From contig MU863882.1 in the NCBI GenBank assembly GCA_033296885.1, positions 372,001-436,000 of the forward strand: DNA of 64,000 nucleotides. The letters are read 5' to 3'. Source of the stretch: Triangularia verruculosa. Taxonomy: Eukaryota > Ascomycota > Sordariomycetes > Sordariales > Podosporaceae. Below are positions 10,020 through 22,200 of the stretch, one piece after another. A program made the position numbers and the translations under genes. Each line of letters begins with the position of its first letter. Position 1 is the stretch's first letter. The notes beneath the pieces were generated by a model. It was not told the origin of the DNA and searched no databases. It saw only the letters and a list, made by a program, of their open reading frames with translations.

Positions 10020-10949
10020 CTAATCCTCGTGTGTCACCGCCCTGTCCAGTACCTCTACGTTGCCTCGACCCTTGGTCTCGTTCTCGATGAAGTCGGATAG
10101 ATCCTTGAAGATGCCTGGCTCAACGAAACCAACGGCCTCCCATTCGGATCCCATGACATCCTGATTCTCGACTTGCTCGAACAAGCTGAGAATATTGTCT
10201 TTGACGGTGCCTGGAGCTTTCTTTTCCCCATCTTCGTCCTCTTTTCCAGCCGCGGCCTTGGGCGCCTTGACTGGCTGCTTCAGAACGTTCGTTGAGCAAG
10301 TAACCCGCACCCGCATGCGCGCTCTCGCAAGGGGTATCGGCTGATGCGCAATCAGCGCCTTCATCGCCTCCAGCGCCTGCGACTTTGCGCTCTTGGTAGC
10401 AGATACACCCTTCCACATCGGTTTCGGCGCCTGCGCTTTTGACTCCCCGGCCTCTCCCGTCGTTGGAGTTCCACTCGCGCTTCCCTCCTCCTTCTTGTCG
10501 TTCTGCTGCTGATGCGCCTGCGAACTGAGCTGATCCAGGGCCTTCTCGATGATGCTCGAGGTGTACACCCTCTTCGTTCTCGGATCGACGAGCCTGCTGG
10601 CTACCATACCGATGACCTCGTTGTGCACGCGCTCCAGCTGGGCGGACCGCTCCTTTTCGCCGACTTGCATCTCGCCTTTTTTGAGGATTTCCAGGATGAT
10701 GTCGTCGACGGGGACGTCTTTGCCGAACGCTTTGGCGAGCTCGGCGGAGGGGGCGGTTTGGCCCTTGGAGACGTTGAGGAAGACGTTGGGGATCTGGAGG
10801 ACGTTGTCGATGTCGGTCTCGATGCCGGAGCGCCACTCCATGACTTTGTTCTTGTAGCAGGCGATTTCGAAGCGCTTCTTGCCCTTCTTGAGGCGGACAA
10901 GAGAGACGTTGGTTAGTTTTATCTGGTTGGAGGGTTGTTGGATGACCAT
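10020..10949 (-). CDS. SDO1: Ribosome maturation protein SDO1 (SBDS family)
   Basis: A single-exon gene of 309 aa starting MVIQQPSNQIKLTNVSLVRL, the typical SBDS N-terminus. The FYSH-like domain I includes 'RFEIACYKNKVMEWRSGIE' and 'DIDNVLQIPNVFLNVSKGQ'. The helical domain II includes 'EKERSAQLERVHNEVIGM'. C-terminal domain III includes 'PIPLARARMRVRVTC'. Sdo1 works with the GTPase Efl1 to release Tif6/eIF6 from late pre-60S particles in the cytoplasm. A Gln/Lys/Ala-rich insertion of about 45 residues ('QQQNDKKEEGSASG' onwards) and an acidic insertion near the C-terminus make it longer than the yeast protein of about 250 aa. Such insertions are tolerated in filamentous fungi. Confidence 0.95.
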   Translation of the reverse strand: MVIQQPSNQIKLTNVSLVRLKKGKKRFEIACYKNKVMEWRSGIETDIDNVLQIPNVFLNVSKGQTAPSAELAKAFGKDVPVDDIILEILKKGEMQVGEKERSAQLERVHNEVIGMVASRLVDPRTKRVYTSSIIEKALDQLSSQAHQQQNDKKEEGSASGTPTTGEAGESKAQAPKPMWKGVSATKSAKSQALEAMKALIAHQPIPLARARMRVRVTCSTNVLKQPVKAPKAAAGKEDEDGEKKAPGTVKDNILSLFEQVENQDVMGSEWEAVGFVEPGIFKDLSDFIENETKGRGNVEVLDRAVTHED

Positions 10950-12133
10950 TTTGGCGGTTGGCCTTTGTGGGCTGGTAGACGGAGGGGTTGTTTGTGGTTG
11001 TTCGGGGTGATATGGGTTATGCGATCAGGGGGAAGCTGTTCCTTAAATCGTGGCTGTAAGGGCAAGACCTGAAGAAGTCTGCTTGATAATCATCAACTGG
11101 ACTGATGAAGGTGGGACAAAAGATTCAGTCCAAAAGTTGGTTTCTACAAAATCCTACCCCGCCATCTTGGTCACTGGCGGAGCAGATCTGTGCGCCAAGT
11201 CTTGGCTGACTCTAGGCCTTATCGATTGCTAGCGCCACACAACACATGGGATCGGTCACGTCGGCGATGATCCCCCTTCAAGCACGCAATCCCTTTCCGG
11301 TAAAGCACTCCAGTCCTAAGAGAAGCTTTACTGCTACTCTGTATGAGACCATGAAGACAACTCAGAAAGAGCCAACAGTTTGTAGTGTTCAGCAGTCCCG
11401 ACAGTCACACCGAGTTCCGTACTAACAATCATTCATAGTGAGTCAAGACGGTGGGTCGCTGCGGCGCGCGCTGGCATTGCCTCGTGGGCTTGGACCGACG
11501 TAATGCCATCTCCACTTTCCATGTTCGCGGCCCTTACAGCATTAACTGCGCTTTCCCGTGCGGTGAGGACGGATGAGCAGGAAGTTGGGATGAACATTGA
11601 ATAGGAATATCCTCTTCTTGAAGATGGGTTCAATTCATCGAGAGAAGAAAGCGCCTGCTGAATCTCGCGGGGCTGGGACCAGCTGAGGCGCGGCAAAGCA
11701 GGACTGTGGCTGCCATGGAGCTCCTAGCAATGACGAAGCTTATCGGCTCGGGGTAGATAACCGCCCAGTTGATTGGTGCTGCACCCTGGTCTGCAGGGCT
11801 CGCACAGAAAATGCAGCCTCGTCCGCTCATCTGGGCATAGTTTACCGCATAGAGCGTTAGCGGTCTGGGTGTTTTCTGTAGACCGCCAACCGTTCCCGTG
11901 ACCCCAACCTGCAAGGTACCCAGACCTGCCAGTGGCGCAACCCAGATCTGCCTGTTTCCCCGACTCCGGGAACAGCTTGTCGCTGTTTCAGTTATTAGCT
12001 ACCTCCCCCAAGCTTGTTCTCTTCCTCTTCTCCTTCATCCATCCCCATCATCATCACAGAATTGACTTTTCACCATCATAACCCCTCTTTTGGTCGCGGA
12101 GCTCAAGCCCATCGATATCTGCGCATAGCTACA
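10950..12133. other. Divergent intergenic region between SDO1 and cpyA
   Basis: About 1.2 kb holding the promoters of SDO1 (-) and the carboxypeptidase gene (+). The last 130 bp before the cpyA ATG is CT-rich, a frequent feature of fungal core promoters. I see no further gene. Confidence 0.65.
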
Positions 12134-13859
12134 ATGAGGGTCGCTGCTTCGACGGTGCTCCTCGGAGTCGCTTCGGCGGCTTCGTTCCAACAGCAAACGC
12201 AGCGTGTTCTCTCGAACGGCTACGAGCGGGCTCAGGCTGGCATGAAGCCACTGGCGGAACAGTTCGTTGACGCTGCCGGCAAGCCCATTGCCAGCATTGA
12301 GGAGGCCTACCATGGCATGACCGCCGAGGTCAAGGCCCTCTGGGACGAGATCAAGCTTCTTGTGCCAGAAAGTGCCTTCGACCACTCCAACTGGTTCACC
12401 AAGCCGAAGCCCGCCCGTCGCCGCCACGACTGGGACCACGTCGTCAAGGGCGCCGATGTCCAGAAGCTCTGGGTACAGGGCGAGAACGGCGAAGACCACC
12501 GCCAGGTTGATGGCAAGATTGCCGACTTCAACCTCCGTGTGAAGGCCGTCGACCCATCCAAGCTTGCTGTTGACAAGGTCAAGCAGTACAGCGGTTACTT
12601 GGATGACGAGGCCAACGACAAGCACTTGTTCTACTGTACGTTCTGAACCCACGACCCCTTTTTGCTCAACCACAATATGCTAATGATGATAAACAGGGTT
12701 CTTCGAGTCCCGCAACGATCCCAAGAACGACCCCGTGGTCCTCTGGCTCAACGGTGGCCCAGGGTGCTCTTCCCTCACCGGCTTGTTCCTCGAGCTTGGT
12801 CCTTCCTCGATCGACAAGAAGCTCAAGGTTGTCAACAACGAGTTCAGCTGGAACAACAACGCCAGCGTCATCTTCCTCGACCAGCCCGTCAATGTTGGTT
12901 ACTCGTACTCCGGCAACTCGGTCAGCAACACCATTGCTGCTGGCAAGGATGTCTATGCCCTCTTGACCCTCTTCTTCCACCAGTTCCCCGAGTATGCTAA
13001 GCAGGACTTCCACATTGCTGGCGAGTCTTATGCTGGTCACTACATTCCCGTGTTCGCTTCTGAGATCTTGTCCCACAAGAACCGCAACATCAACCTCAAG
13101 TCGATCCTTATTGGTAACGGTTTGACCGACGGCCTTACTCAGTACGAGCACTATCGCCCCATGGCTTGTGGCAAGGGTGGTTATCCCGCCGTTCTTGATG
13201 AGACTGAGTGCCGCAGCATGGACAATGCTCTTCCCCGCTGCCAGTCATTGATCCAGAACTGCTATGACTCCGGTAGTGTTTGGAGCTGCGTTCCTGCCTC
13301 TATCTACTGCAACAATGCTCTTATCGGTCCTTACCAGCGAACTGGCCAGAATGTGTACGATATTCGTGGCAAGTGCGAGGACAGCGGTAATCTCTGCTAC
13401 AGCGCCCTCGGCTGGATCAGCGATTACCTCAACCAGCAGGATGTGATGGATGCTCTTGGAGTTGAGGTCTCTGGCTATGAGAGCTGCAACTTTGACATCA
13501 ACCGCAACTTCTTGTTCCAAGGCGACTGGATGCAGCCATTCCATCGCCTCGTCCCTAACATCCTCAAGGAGATTCCTGTCCTCATCTATGCCGGTGACGC
13601 CGACTACATTTGCAACTGGCTCGGCAACCAGGCCTGGACTGAGGCTCTTGAGTGGCCCGGCAAGAAGAACTTCAACAAGGCCTCTCTCAAGGACTTGAAG
13701 CTTGCTGGCGCTGAGAAGGAGTACGGCAAGGTCAAGGCCTCTGGCAACTTCACCTTCATGCAGGTGTACCAGGCCGGCCACATGGTGCCCATGGATCAGC
13801 CCGAGAACTCCCTCGACTTCCTGAACCGGTGGTTGGGCGGCGAGTGGTTCGGCAAATAA
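12134..13859 (+). CDS. cpyA: Vacuolar carboxypeptidase Y (serine carboxypeptidase, S10 family)
   Basis: Two exons, 12134-12635 and 12697-13859 (61-bp intron, GTACGT donor, CAG acceptor), encoding 554 aa. The hydrophobic N-terminus (MRVAASTVLLGVASAASF) is a signal peptide. A propeptide of about 110 residues follows, then mature S10 protease. Visible landmarks are the oxyanion motif LNGGPGCSS, the catalytic serine in GESYAGHY (about residue 278), aspartate in YAGDADYICNW (about 468) and histidine in QAGHMVPMD (about 529). The paired cysteines expected of the family are present. CPY removes C-terminal residues from peptides in the vacuole and is activated by propeptide removal. The length matches cpyA of other filamentous ascomycetes. 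Confidence 0.96.
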
Positions 13860-14538
13860 GTTGAAGGCGCAAGCACAGACAGTACACACAGCGCATTCCT
13901 AGCATTATTAGCGGGCTAGATTGAATAATTTTGGGTTGGAGCTTTGTCGAGCCTTTTATCTTGGGCAGTACACGGCGCATTCGACGGGGTAATTCATGGG
14001 TTGTATTGCGCGTTGTGTTTTTCCTTGTTTCTTTTTTTGGCACCAGCAGTGGTAAATGATAAATGATTAGTCGTACACATTAATCATGACGAGCCCCCCA
14101 GCTGAAGTACCCTGTGATATGTTTCTGGATAGATGATGCAGTCACCCCCAAAAGCCGTTTTTGTGTAGCTGAGACATTGGAGAAATGTGTGGTACCCAAG
14201 AGGGTGAAAAGCAAATTTCGTGTGACGCTGAGCTGCGTGCCTGGCGTTTTTGATGGGATTTCCACATGTCTCGGGTTTCCTGTCTTTGACGGTTCCGGCC
14301 GTTTGGTATTCCCACCAGGGCTTTTTTTGGACTGGGATATCGGTTTTGTCTCAGTTGGGACTTTACGATTGTTGCATGTGAAATTCGCGAGAAGTTTTGA
14401 TTTTTTGTGAGTAAAAACTTATGTACATACACAATCTTGTAATTGTACCAAGACCAAGACCCTGTCTGTATATAATCAATCCCTCCTCAAGCAAAGTGGA
14501 TTTGCGCGGTGTCAAAAGAATATACATGATCTCTATCT

Positions 14539-14539
<1 letters not shown>

Positions 14540-14569
<30 letters not shown>

Positions 14570-14570
14570 A
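14540..14570. repeat. (GAAA)n tetranucleotide microsatellite
   Basis: About seven consecutive GAAA units, followed by purine-rich sequence. Likely polymorphic in length. Confidence 0.9.
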
Positions 14571-14911
14571 GAAAAGAAAAAAGTTAAGGAAAAACAAGTT
14601 AGTGATGGAAACGCCCGACCCTGTATGCTATTATGTATGCTATGTGTGTGAAAATGTAAAAAAAATCCTCTTTAACCAAAACAGATTTTTTTTGGTGATG
14701 GTTTTTTTTGGTTTAATACCCCCCTGAAAAATGGAAAAGCGATAAAAAAGAAAAGAAGGAAAAAAAAGGGGGAAGTGAGAAGAGAAAGGTAAACGAAACG
14801 GTGCTATTGAAGGGGGGAAAAGACAACACGAAATGCAGGAAATTGATCTCTATTGATGGTGTGTGCTTTTTTTTGTTCTTTTGGCTTGTTGTGATGATGT
14901 TGATGATGATG

Positions 14912-14913
<2 letters not shown>

Positions 14914-14978
<65 letters not shown>
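14914..14978. repeat. (GAT)n trinucleotide microsatellite
   Basis: About 21 uninterrupted GAT units, preceded by a shorter interrupted run from about 14893. Poly-His and poly-Met frames across it are artefacts. Confidence 0.95.
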
Positions 14979-15173
14979 CCTGTGCTGATTGATGTCAATG
15001 ACGGGTTATTTTGGAAAAGAAAAAAGAAAAAAAAGATAATATAAAAAAAGAAACGGTTCCATACTAGGGTCATCGTGCTGGCTGCTCACACTTTTTTTTC
15101 TTGATGTTTGGTTTTTGTGGGCTCGATTTGAGAAAGGGGGGGGATATGCGGGTTTTTTGTGTGTGAGTGTGTG

Positions 15174-15180
<7 letters not shown>

Positions 15181-15236
<56 letters not shown>
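15181..15236. repeat. (GT)28 dinucleotide microsatellite
   Basis: 56 bases of uninterrupted GT (28 units), preceded by a GTGTGAGT-type interrupted run. A tract this long is expected to be hypervariable and may adopt Z-DNA; the latter is inference. Confidence 0.95.
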
Positions 15237-15237
<1 letters not shown>

Positions 15238-15297
15238 GGTTTGATGTTGTGCTTGATGAGAGCCGTGGTGGTTGTGCCTACTGAGTGGGTGGGTGGC

Positions 15298-15622
15298 CTC
15301 GTGGGCCGGCGCTATATATCGACTACATGTCCGTCCGTCGAGTACATCATCTCCAACCGTGTGCCTCTTAGACCGTCGTCCTCGGGTTCTACTGTGAGGC
15401 TTGATCATGACTACTTTTTGCCCCTCTTGGGCCGTCGTGATGGGTGGTGGCTGCTTCTTTACCGCGGCTTCCCTCTCGCGTTGCGTGCGTGACGTCTCAA
15501 CTGATGTGATCTTGATTGTATGCACCCTCTTGAGCCGCCGCGTGTCATCGTGGTGTCACTGATATCGTCGCCTCAACTGTGCGTTTCAGCCCATCGTCGC
15601 TGTGTATTTTTGGACCGTCGTA
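15298..15622 (+). repeat. Degenerate interspersed repeat with core CTCTTGGGCCGTCGT
   Basis: Five related 15-bp elements share the consensus CTCTTRGRCCGYCGY: CTCGTGGGCCGGCGC at 15298, CTCTTAGACCGTCGT at 15365, CTCTTGGGCCGTCGT at 15424, CTCTTGAGCCGCCGC at 15527 and TTTTTGGACCGTCGT at about 15607. They lie in one orientation at spacings of about 60-100 bp. Weaker look-alikes occur between and after them. There is no coding frame. Function unknown. Confidence 0.55.
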
Positions 15623-16773
15623 TGCATCGTGTGCTCCCTTCTATCTGTCGTACTGGAACCGTTCTGCGTCTTTCGTGCGTCGTCTTTCGTGTCACTTTTC
15701 TCGATGTCCTTCTTGATATCCCTCTTCGCATGCCGTCCATGATATCCTCCTCTTAAGATAGTCCAACATGTCCATATACTGAGTTTCATCCATCATTTTC
15801 AATCGTGCTCAATGTGTGGGTGTGTGGGTTTGTGCAAAGCCAGGGGCCATATAATCTGGGTCTAGACTCATATCTGATGCTGGCAGGCAATCATATATGC
15901 GTGGTATGTGTAAGTCAAGGAATTGGGAAGGCAACGGGGTGAAGTAACCAAATCATAGAGCAAGGGGCAAACAAGCAGACTGTCCCACGCATACAGACAA
16001 CGCAACAACAGCAAGCAAACCAACCAAACAAAAAATCGCAAGACAACAACAATCAGTTGCAATCAATCGGCGTGCTATGTATAGTCAATCCATATCTTAT
16101 AGTTCCCCCACCCCCCCAATTTCCATACCTTTGAACCTTTCCAGACCATTCACCCATCTCCAAGCCCCGTTGAAGAGAGGGAGACCCCTCCTTCCCTATC
16201 CCATCTCCAATTTTATAAAAAAAAGAGAGAGGAAAAAAAAACACCTGCACTTGAAGAATCCCTTATCCTGGGTGGATATCCACCCGACAACCTGATCTTG
16301 ACCTATGATCAAAGGAAGATAGGGGAAGGGCCAATGGATGATGCCCGAGAAGGTAAAAGGAAAAAGACCAGATAAAAAGAAAACGACAAAATGGTTGAAA
16401 AGCAAGATAAAGAAGGTTAGCCTCCTTGGTGAACCTGGACCTTGTTCCTGACCCATATTATACAATACAAATGCGTTTTCCAAAAGAAACATGCGGAACA
16501 AGGCCCCCCATAAACTCCCCATATGGTGTTAACTAACTCGTACACATTCTTCATCAGACACTTGAACCACGTCCATCGGGGCGCAGCTGATGGAAAGGGG
16601 GCGGCTCGGCAAGATTGAGAATAATGGCGGTAAACAGCGATGTATATTGCTGCAGTCGCTCGCATGGTGTAAAGGAGGCCAATACACCACGGGGTACACG
16701 AAGATTGTTATCCAATCGGTGTGGCCGCTTGAAAGGCCTGATGACTTTTTATGCTGAAGCCCGCGTTCAAGAG

Positions 16774-19234
16774 CTATGGGCTTGAGCCTGCACTCGAGGC
16801 CGATCCTTTGGTCGTCTTCTTCACAATGAAATTCCCAATTTTCTGAATGAAGCTGGGTTTCTTCCTCAGTTGCCCTCCTGGCCCTAGCCCCGATTGGGTG
16901 TCAGATCCCACATGGTTGGTGTGGCCGTTCAGGTACCCGTTCTCTGATGGGACTTGGTGCTGGAAGGACCCTTGGGTTTGATTTTTGAAAGAATCAGGAG
17001 TACTGCTTGTCACGACGCAGCTGACAGGTGGATCAACTGAAGAATTGATGCTGACGATGCTGGTCCCCTGGGTGCTCGGTGACAGGGGCATCTTGCCGGT
17101 GCCAGCGCTGTCTGGTGCCGAGCTGACCTCAGTGGTTTCGCTGCATCGCTGCTTGGACGCATAGTGAGAATGCGAGTCGTCGTCTGTGTCGAATTGTGTG
17201 TTGATGCCGTTCACCTCGGGGACAGTTGGGCCTGGGCGGACTGGGTGCTGGGACGAGTTTGGCTGTTGAGCATTTGCAAAATCCATCTGTGAGGGCGAGT
17301 TGCCATGCTCATCAACATTTTCCATCATAGCCTCGAATTTCTTCTTATTTTCGGCAATGGCGTCGACGCAGAATTGCAGCTCTGGGATAAGTTTTGCGAC
17401 GCCCTCGAACAGCGGAGCCGCGAAGTTATCCATGAAGAGCAGCTGGTTCTTGGCAAGAGTTTGCGGGTCAGTGCCAGGCGTTGAGAACACTGAGGTCGGA
17501 ATATGCTTCAGTCTCTCCTTCTCCCGCTGCTTTGTTGTTTCTGCTGCAAGAGTATGCATCCATTTTACAGCTGTATCATATCTCCGAGCCTGGAACAGTC
17601 AATGAGCTTGGTCCTTCGTTAACGAAAGCGACGGCCACTTACAACATTGCTGATGTCTGCGCATTTGATTAGAAGTGCACAGATCAGCGACTTTCTCTCC
17701 TCCATGGTGGCATCTGGTGAATTACGAGCCAAGTCCTCCTGGCTACGTCCCCTCTCCAACTCGTTAACGGCACAATTCAGTTTTTCCATATAACCGAGAT
17801 GGACGGCCATATCCGTAGCCAGAATGGAGTCGACCACGAGGTCCTTGATTTTGGAGCAGTTGTAGACCTTGGGCCAGTACTTTTTAAGGATGCACGTGAA
17901 GGCAACGCCGTGATAGCACTCTAGAACAGACTTGTGATGGAACGCATCGGCAAGTGGGTCCTTGGTCTTTACCAGAAAGCCATTGTTGACTCCTGGGTGT
18001 CCAACATCATGTCCAATGGCGGTGATGAGAAGTGCAAGCGCAACGTGAGGCTCGATACATTGGGCAAAGTCAGAATTTGAAGACGGTCTTGATGTCGAAC
18101 CGCGGTTGGATGGGTATGGGGGCAAGGCTCCAATGCGGATAAGGGTATAGAAGATGTGCTGCAGAACATCAACCACATGGCAGAAATTGTGATAATCCAC
18201 ATCGGGCCTGTAGGCGGTGCAACAGGCTACAATAAATTGTTGCAGCTCTTCTGTCATGAGGGTTAGGCAGGGTATATGGCAGAGCGACGAACACCGAGCA
18301 GCAGTACATACCTTCTCCCAACTGCCACATGGCCAACTCAGGCACTGAAAATGCGTGCTGAAACATAAGCGATGCCGCCACGATCAGTTGTTGATCGCTG
18401 AACTTGGGAGCGTCGAACTGAAATTCGGCAATAGCGTGCGAGACCAATGCCCGGTCCTCAGCAGAAATCTGAATAGTGTTGGGGGCATTGCGGTGGTCGC
18501 TTGCAAATATTGAAGGGCAGAGGTAGGGTAAAAGTCTAAACACCATCTCCTCGCCGGCTAAGCTGCCGTCATGATCTCGTCTTTGTCGGTGCCGCAGGTT
18601 TCGGCATACTCGCTTAGCGTGCATCCTGATATTATCGAGGCAGTGTTGGCTCAGAGGGTTCAATACAGCATCAGTAGCCCCGCGGTCAACTAGTAACCCT
18701 CGAAACGTTTCGAAGGAATTGGAGCCAATGTTCAACACGCTGCCCTGCTGAGTGACAAAAGGGATCACCATGACAAGGCTGGATAAATCCTTAGCACTAG
18801 ACTCTGCGTCTATCTCTTCCAGCAGCGCGACCCCATACAGCTCCGATTCGGCCGATGGAAGCTGGCCTTGTGGCTTGCTTGGTATTGGCTCCCGAAATGG
18901 GGTTTCCAGAAGAATAATTGTCGGTTTGATGCTGGTCACCGCGTCCGACAAGAGCTTCCGCCACTGTTCGAGGCAAGCCCCCCCTGTGCCACAGAGAAAC
19001 GCTAAGCTTGGTTGTTAGCAGAGCACTACAACTTCCCACACCCGCTGGATTGGTTTGCATACCACTCTCGAAGAGGCTTAAAAGCAGCCTGACGTTCTCC
19101 CGAAGCTGACTAGACTCCCAGCTGGCTGCGGCTGCGCCGCTGCTCAATGAACTTGACTGCACATTTCGATCTTCAGAAACAGCGCGGTCGACGTATATGA
19201 TATTGCACCTTGCACTCTCCATCTGGCCTTCCAT
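16774..19234 (-). CDS. Class I 3',5'-cyclic-nucleotide phosphodiesterase (Pde2/PdeH type)
   Basis: Four exons: 19234-19063, 19001-18312, 18250-17643 and 17589-16774, with introns of 61, 61 and 53 bp, encoding 761 aa. The N-terminus (MEGQMESARCNIIYVDR) and the region to residue 280 are regulatory-like. The HDc catalytic domain carries the class I PDE metal-binding motifs: 'VDYHNFCHVVDVLQ', 'LLITAIGHDVGHPGVNN', 'HHKSVLECYHG' and 'LIKCADISNVARRYDTA'. The last motif spans exons 3 and 4, which supports the splice. The tail is Ser/Gly/Pro-rich. Such enzymes hydrolyse cAMP and dampen PKA signalling, controlling growth, development and often virulence in fungi. The HD histidines and aspartates are all present, so the enzyme should be active. 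I start at 19234 because the upstream in-frame codon at 19246 is TTG. Confidence 0.94.
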
Positions 19235-22200
19235 TACGCTCCTCAAGACCCTTCTAGCCGAGCACGGCTAGATACCTATCCACCGCAAAAGATTGATTTG
19301 GCGACGACAAAACGGTGCTCTTGCGTACGACTTCTGCACTCGCAACCTTGATCGAATCTACCAGGCCTGGCCGAAATTTGCACGGCGAGTCGGCGCAGAG
19401 ATGCGATGCAAGAACTGACGAGAGCTAGTCACGCATACGCCGTAGAATAATGTCGGGACCTGGACTCTGCTGTTACGAAGAGGCCGATCGCCACGGGACT
19501 GTTGACAATGATTCGGGCCGTGATACCTTCGCAGGCCTGTTGATAATGTTGGCAGGCCTCGTAAAACCCAGAGTGATTGTCGATCTGGTCTAGAATGAAT
19601 CCGCCGTGAGGTGATGAGGACATTCAACGGACTGCTTCGAGTTAGACATGCCGCGCGACAAGTTCAATCAGATAAGACGAGGCTCGGACAAAGAGCTTGC
19701 GATAGGATGGTGGAGGGACTGGGCGGACCGCAGAAGAAAAGAGGCGCCGAGTTGGGGTCATCAATTCAAGTGACTGGCGGCCGGATAACGGCCTGGGGTC
19801 GCGCGTGGATCAAGTTGAGAGATGTGTGTGTGTGCGAGCGTGTGGGTTTAAGCTAGGAGCAGGCGGGTGGAGACAGGAGGGGGTGGGAGGAATTGGGAAA
19901 GAGTTGAACAAGACAAGAAAAGGAAACAATGGAAGGGATGGAAGGGATGGAGCCAACAAAACTCGGTCATACCTGGACGGGTGTCTGGTGTTTCTCTCGC
20001 CCACTGCGTGCGCCCGTTGCGGGCGGGGTGGGCGATTGTGTTGTTTGGGCGGCTTCGTGCGTGTGTGGTGAGCGAGGAGAGAGGAGGAAGACGGGAGCGA
20101 GAAGGCTCGAGTCGAAGCACGCACGGCACCTGGTCCGCAAACCACAGATGGTGCGCTGTGCCTATGGGGCGCGATTGGGAGATGGTTCTTTGAAGGAATC
20201 CGGGATGCTGTGCCTCACCAGTGCTCTTTCTAGAGGGGAGGACAAACGACAGTGAAAGGCAGGGGTGGTGTCTGCAGCCAGCAGAGAGCAGTAGAGAGAC
20301 CCGGAAAGGGACGGGTGTTAAGTATCAATCAAGTCCCCTAGGCCCTGGGGCGATTTGATCGGGGCACCATGGGCAAGGCCCGAACCAAGCCATAAACAGT
20401 CTGTCTCTACGCAGACTCAGGGCAGACCGGACTTTTCAAACTTTGTTACCAATGTTGCTGACGGATGGATCAACGGTTGACGGCAAGAAGGGAACATGAA
20501 AGTTTGGGGAAATGCCGTCTGGCATTGGTGCGAGGGCCAGGTGTTTTAGTGGAGGATGGAATGGGAATGGAAGGGGGGGATTTTTCGACGGGAGCAGGGT
20601 TCCATACTAGAAGGTGTGGAGACACCCCCTCCTTGCGGTCGACACCCCAGCTCAGCCATTCAGAGCGCCCGCCCAGATGAAGCGCACGGAAGCGCAGATG
20701 CAAAGGCGGGAAAGGTGCAATCTCAGGGATAGCCGGGGGGCGGGTCGCTCTGGACAAACCATCCAAGCTTCTGGCCGCCTTCGAGAAGGGCGATAGAAGG
20801 CGCTAAGGCTTGATAAGCAACACGGCTTCTTTCTTTGTTTCGTCCTCCCCTCGCTTCCCCTCGCTCCCCTCCAAAGGAACCGTCATCGTCCCTATTACTC
20901 AGGGGACCCGTAGTACCCGTCTGTCGGGTCAGACGAGGTCAGATGAGCTTTCCGACATCAGGGAACGCCGCCCGGTGCGCACCGGGTCCTAGAACGATCA
21001 AACTGGAGAGACGCGTCGTTTGCTAGGACTCCATGCTGGAGCACCACATCGTCATCATCTCTCTCGCCAGACTCCGAGAGCGGAATGTGCCACTCCCCTA
21101 CTAGGTAAGGTACTCAACCACAAGCCGTGCCTCGCATTGAGACGAGCAGCCACGGGGTTCCCAAAGCGTGGCTCTCGGAATGCCCTGCAGTTTGGGGCGC
21201 ACCAACTTCCTTACCTTCTCGAATAGGGCAAGCCCTACGACGCCCTGGTTATACTTTCGACGCATGAGTCGACAACAGCTTCACCAAAGAAATACCCTCC
21301 ATTCCTTTATTTTTCTTGTCTGAAAGGTGCTCCTTCTTCCGCTCTTACGCCAGTCCATGCCATGCCCATCTTACCCATCGCGACGGAGAGTGCATGGAAT
21401 CTGCTAGTCATGGAAAACCATGTCTTCATCTTCAGTAGTCACCTGCTGCCTCAATACCTACTTGACGATTTCAACTTGCTCCTTTTTTTTTTCTGGTTTT
21501 GGCCGCGCCCCAGCCATCACGCCTGTCGCCAATTGTGTTGCCTGCCGCTATTCCAGAAGGCCAGACATGCTCCAGCTTCGACCCCCCAAAGGACTCAATC
21601 TATTTCCAGCCTATCAGGAGCCCAAATCAAGGGGGACAGCATGCAGGGGATGCAGGGGGTCTGCAGGACTCGAGACGGTATTACGCCGTCTGTCAATTGC
21701 CTGACAGGATCGAGTTCGACGGATGCACTCGCCAGGGCTTTCGGTGGCGGCTACATACAAAGTCCTAGAGCTTAGAGCGAAGTCATCCATGGGACTTTCA
21801 AGTCGCCGGTCACCGAGTCCGCTAGCCTCCAACAGAAACCCGTGTTTTACGGTGTGGCCGACACTTGATACGACCGCCTCCCATCGCGATGCATTGCCGT
21901 TTCCAGCTCGATGACTGAATGTGTCCGAGTCAACGACAAACATCCGCAACAAGCTCAGCATGACATTTGAAATCGTCAGTAAACTCCTGAGGAAATGACC
22001 AGGTGAGCTTCCCGGCCCCGTGCAAGTAGGTATCTGCCAAACGGTTTCAGCCTTGCCGATCGGTCGAACCCACGTCCCTGGCTGCCGTCCGTGGTGCCGG
22101 ACATGACATACGGAAGATCTCAAAGAAAACAATGTTCCTTCCTCTCTCAAGGGCAGATGCAGATGATGGGACCTCGGCTCTTCTTTTTGCCCGGGGGGTA

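Larger units (their letters stand above)
13860..16773. other. Repeat-rich convergent spacer between cpyA and the phosphodiesterase gene
   Basis: About 2.9 kb without a credible gene. It holds a (GAAA)n tract, a long (GAT)n tract, a long (GT)n tract and a set of degenerate GGCCGTCG-centred units, each listed separately. The many short frames here are produced by these repeats. Confidence 0.7.

Noticed and set aside
14801..15073. Poly-Met and poly-His frames
   Set aside because: They are translations of the (GAT)n microsatellite.
21614..22150. 178-codon minus-strand frame in the gene-poor region
   Set aside because: No domain, no coding codon bias and no neighbouring exons.
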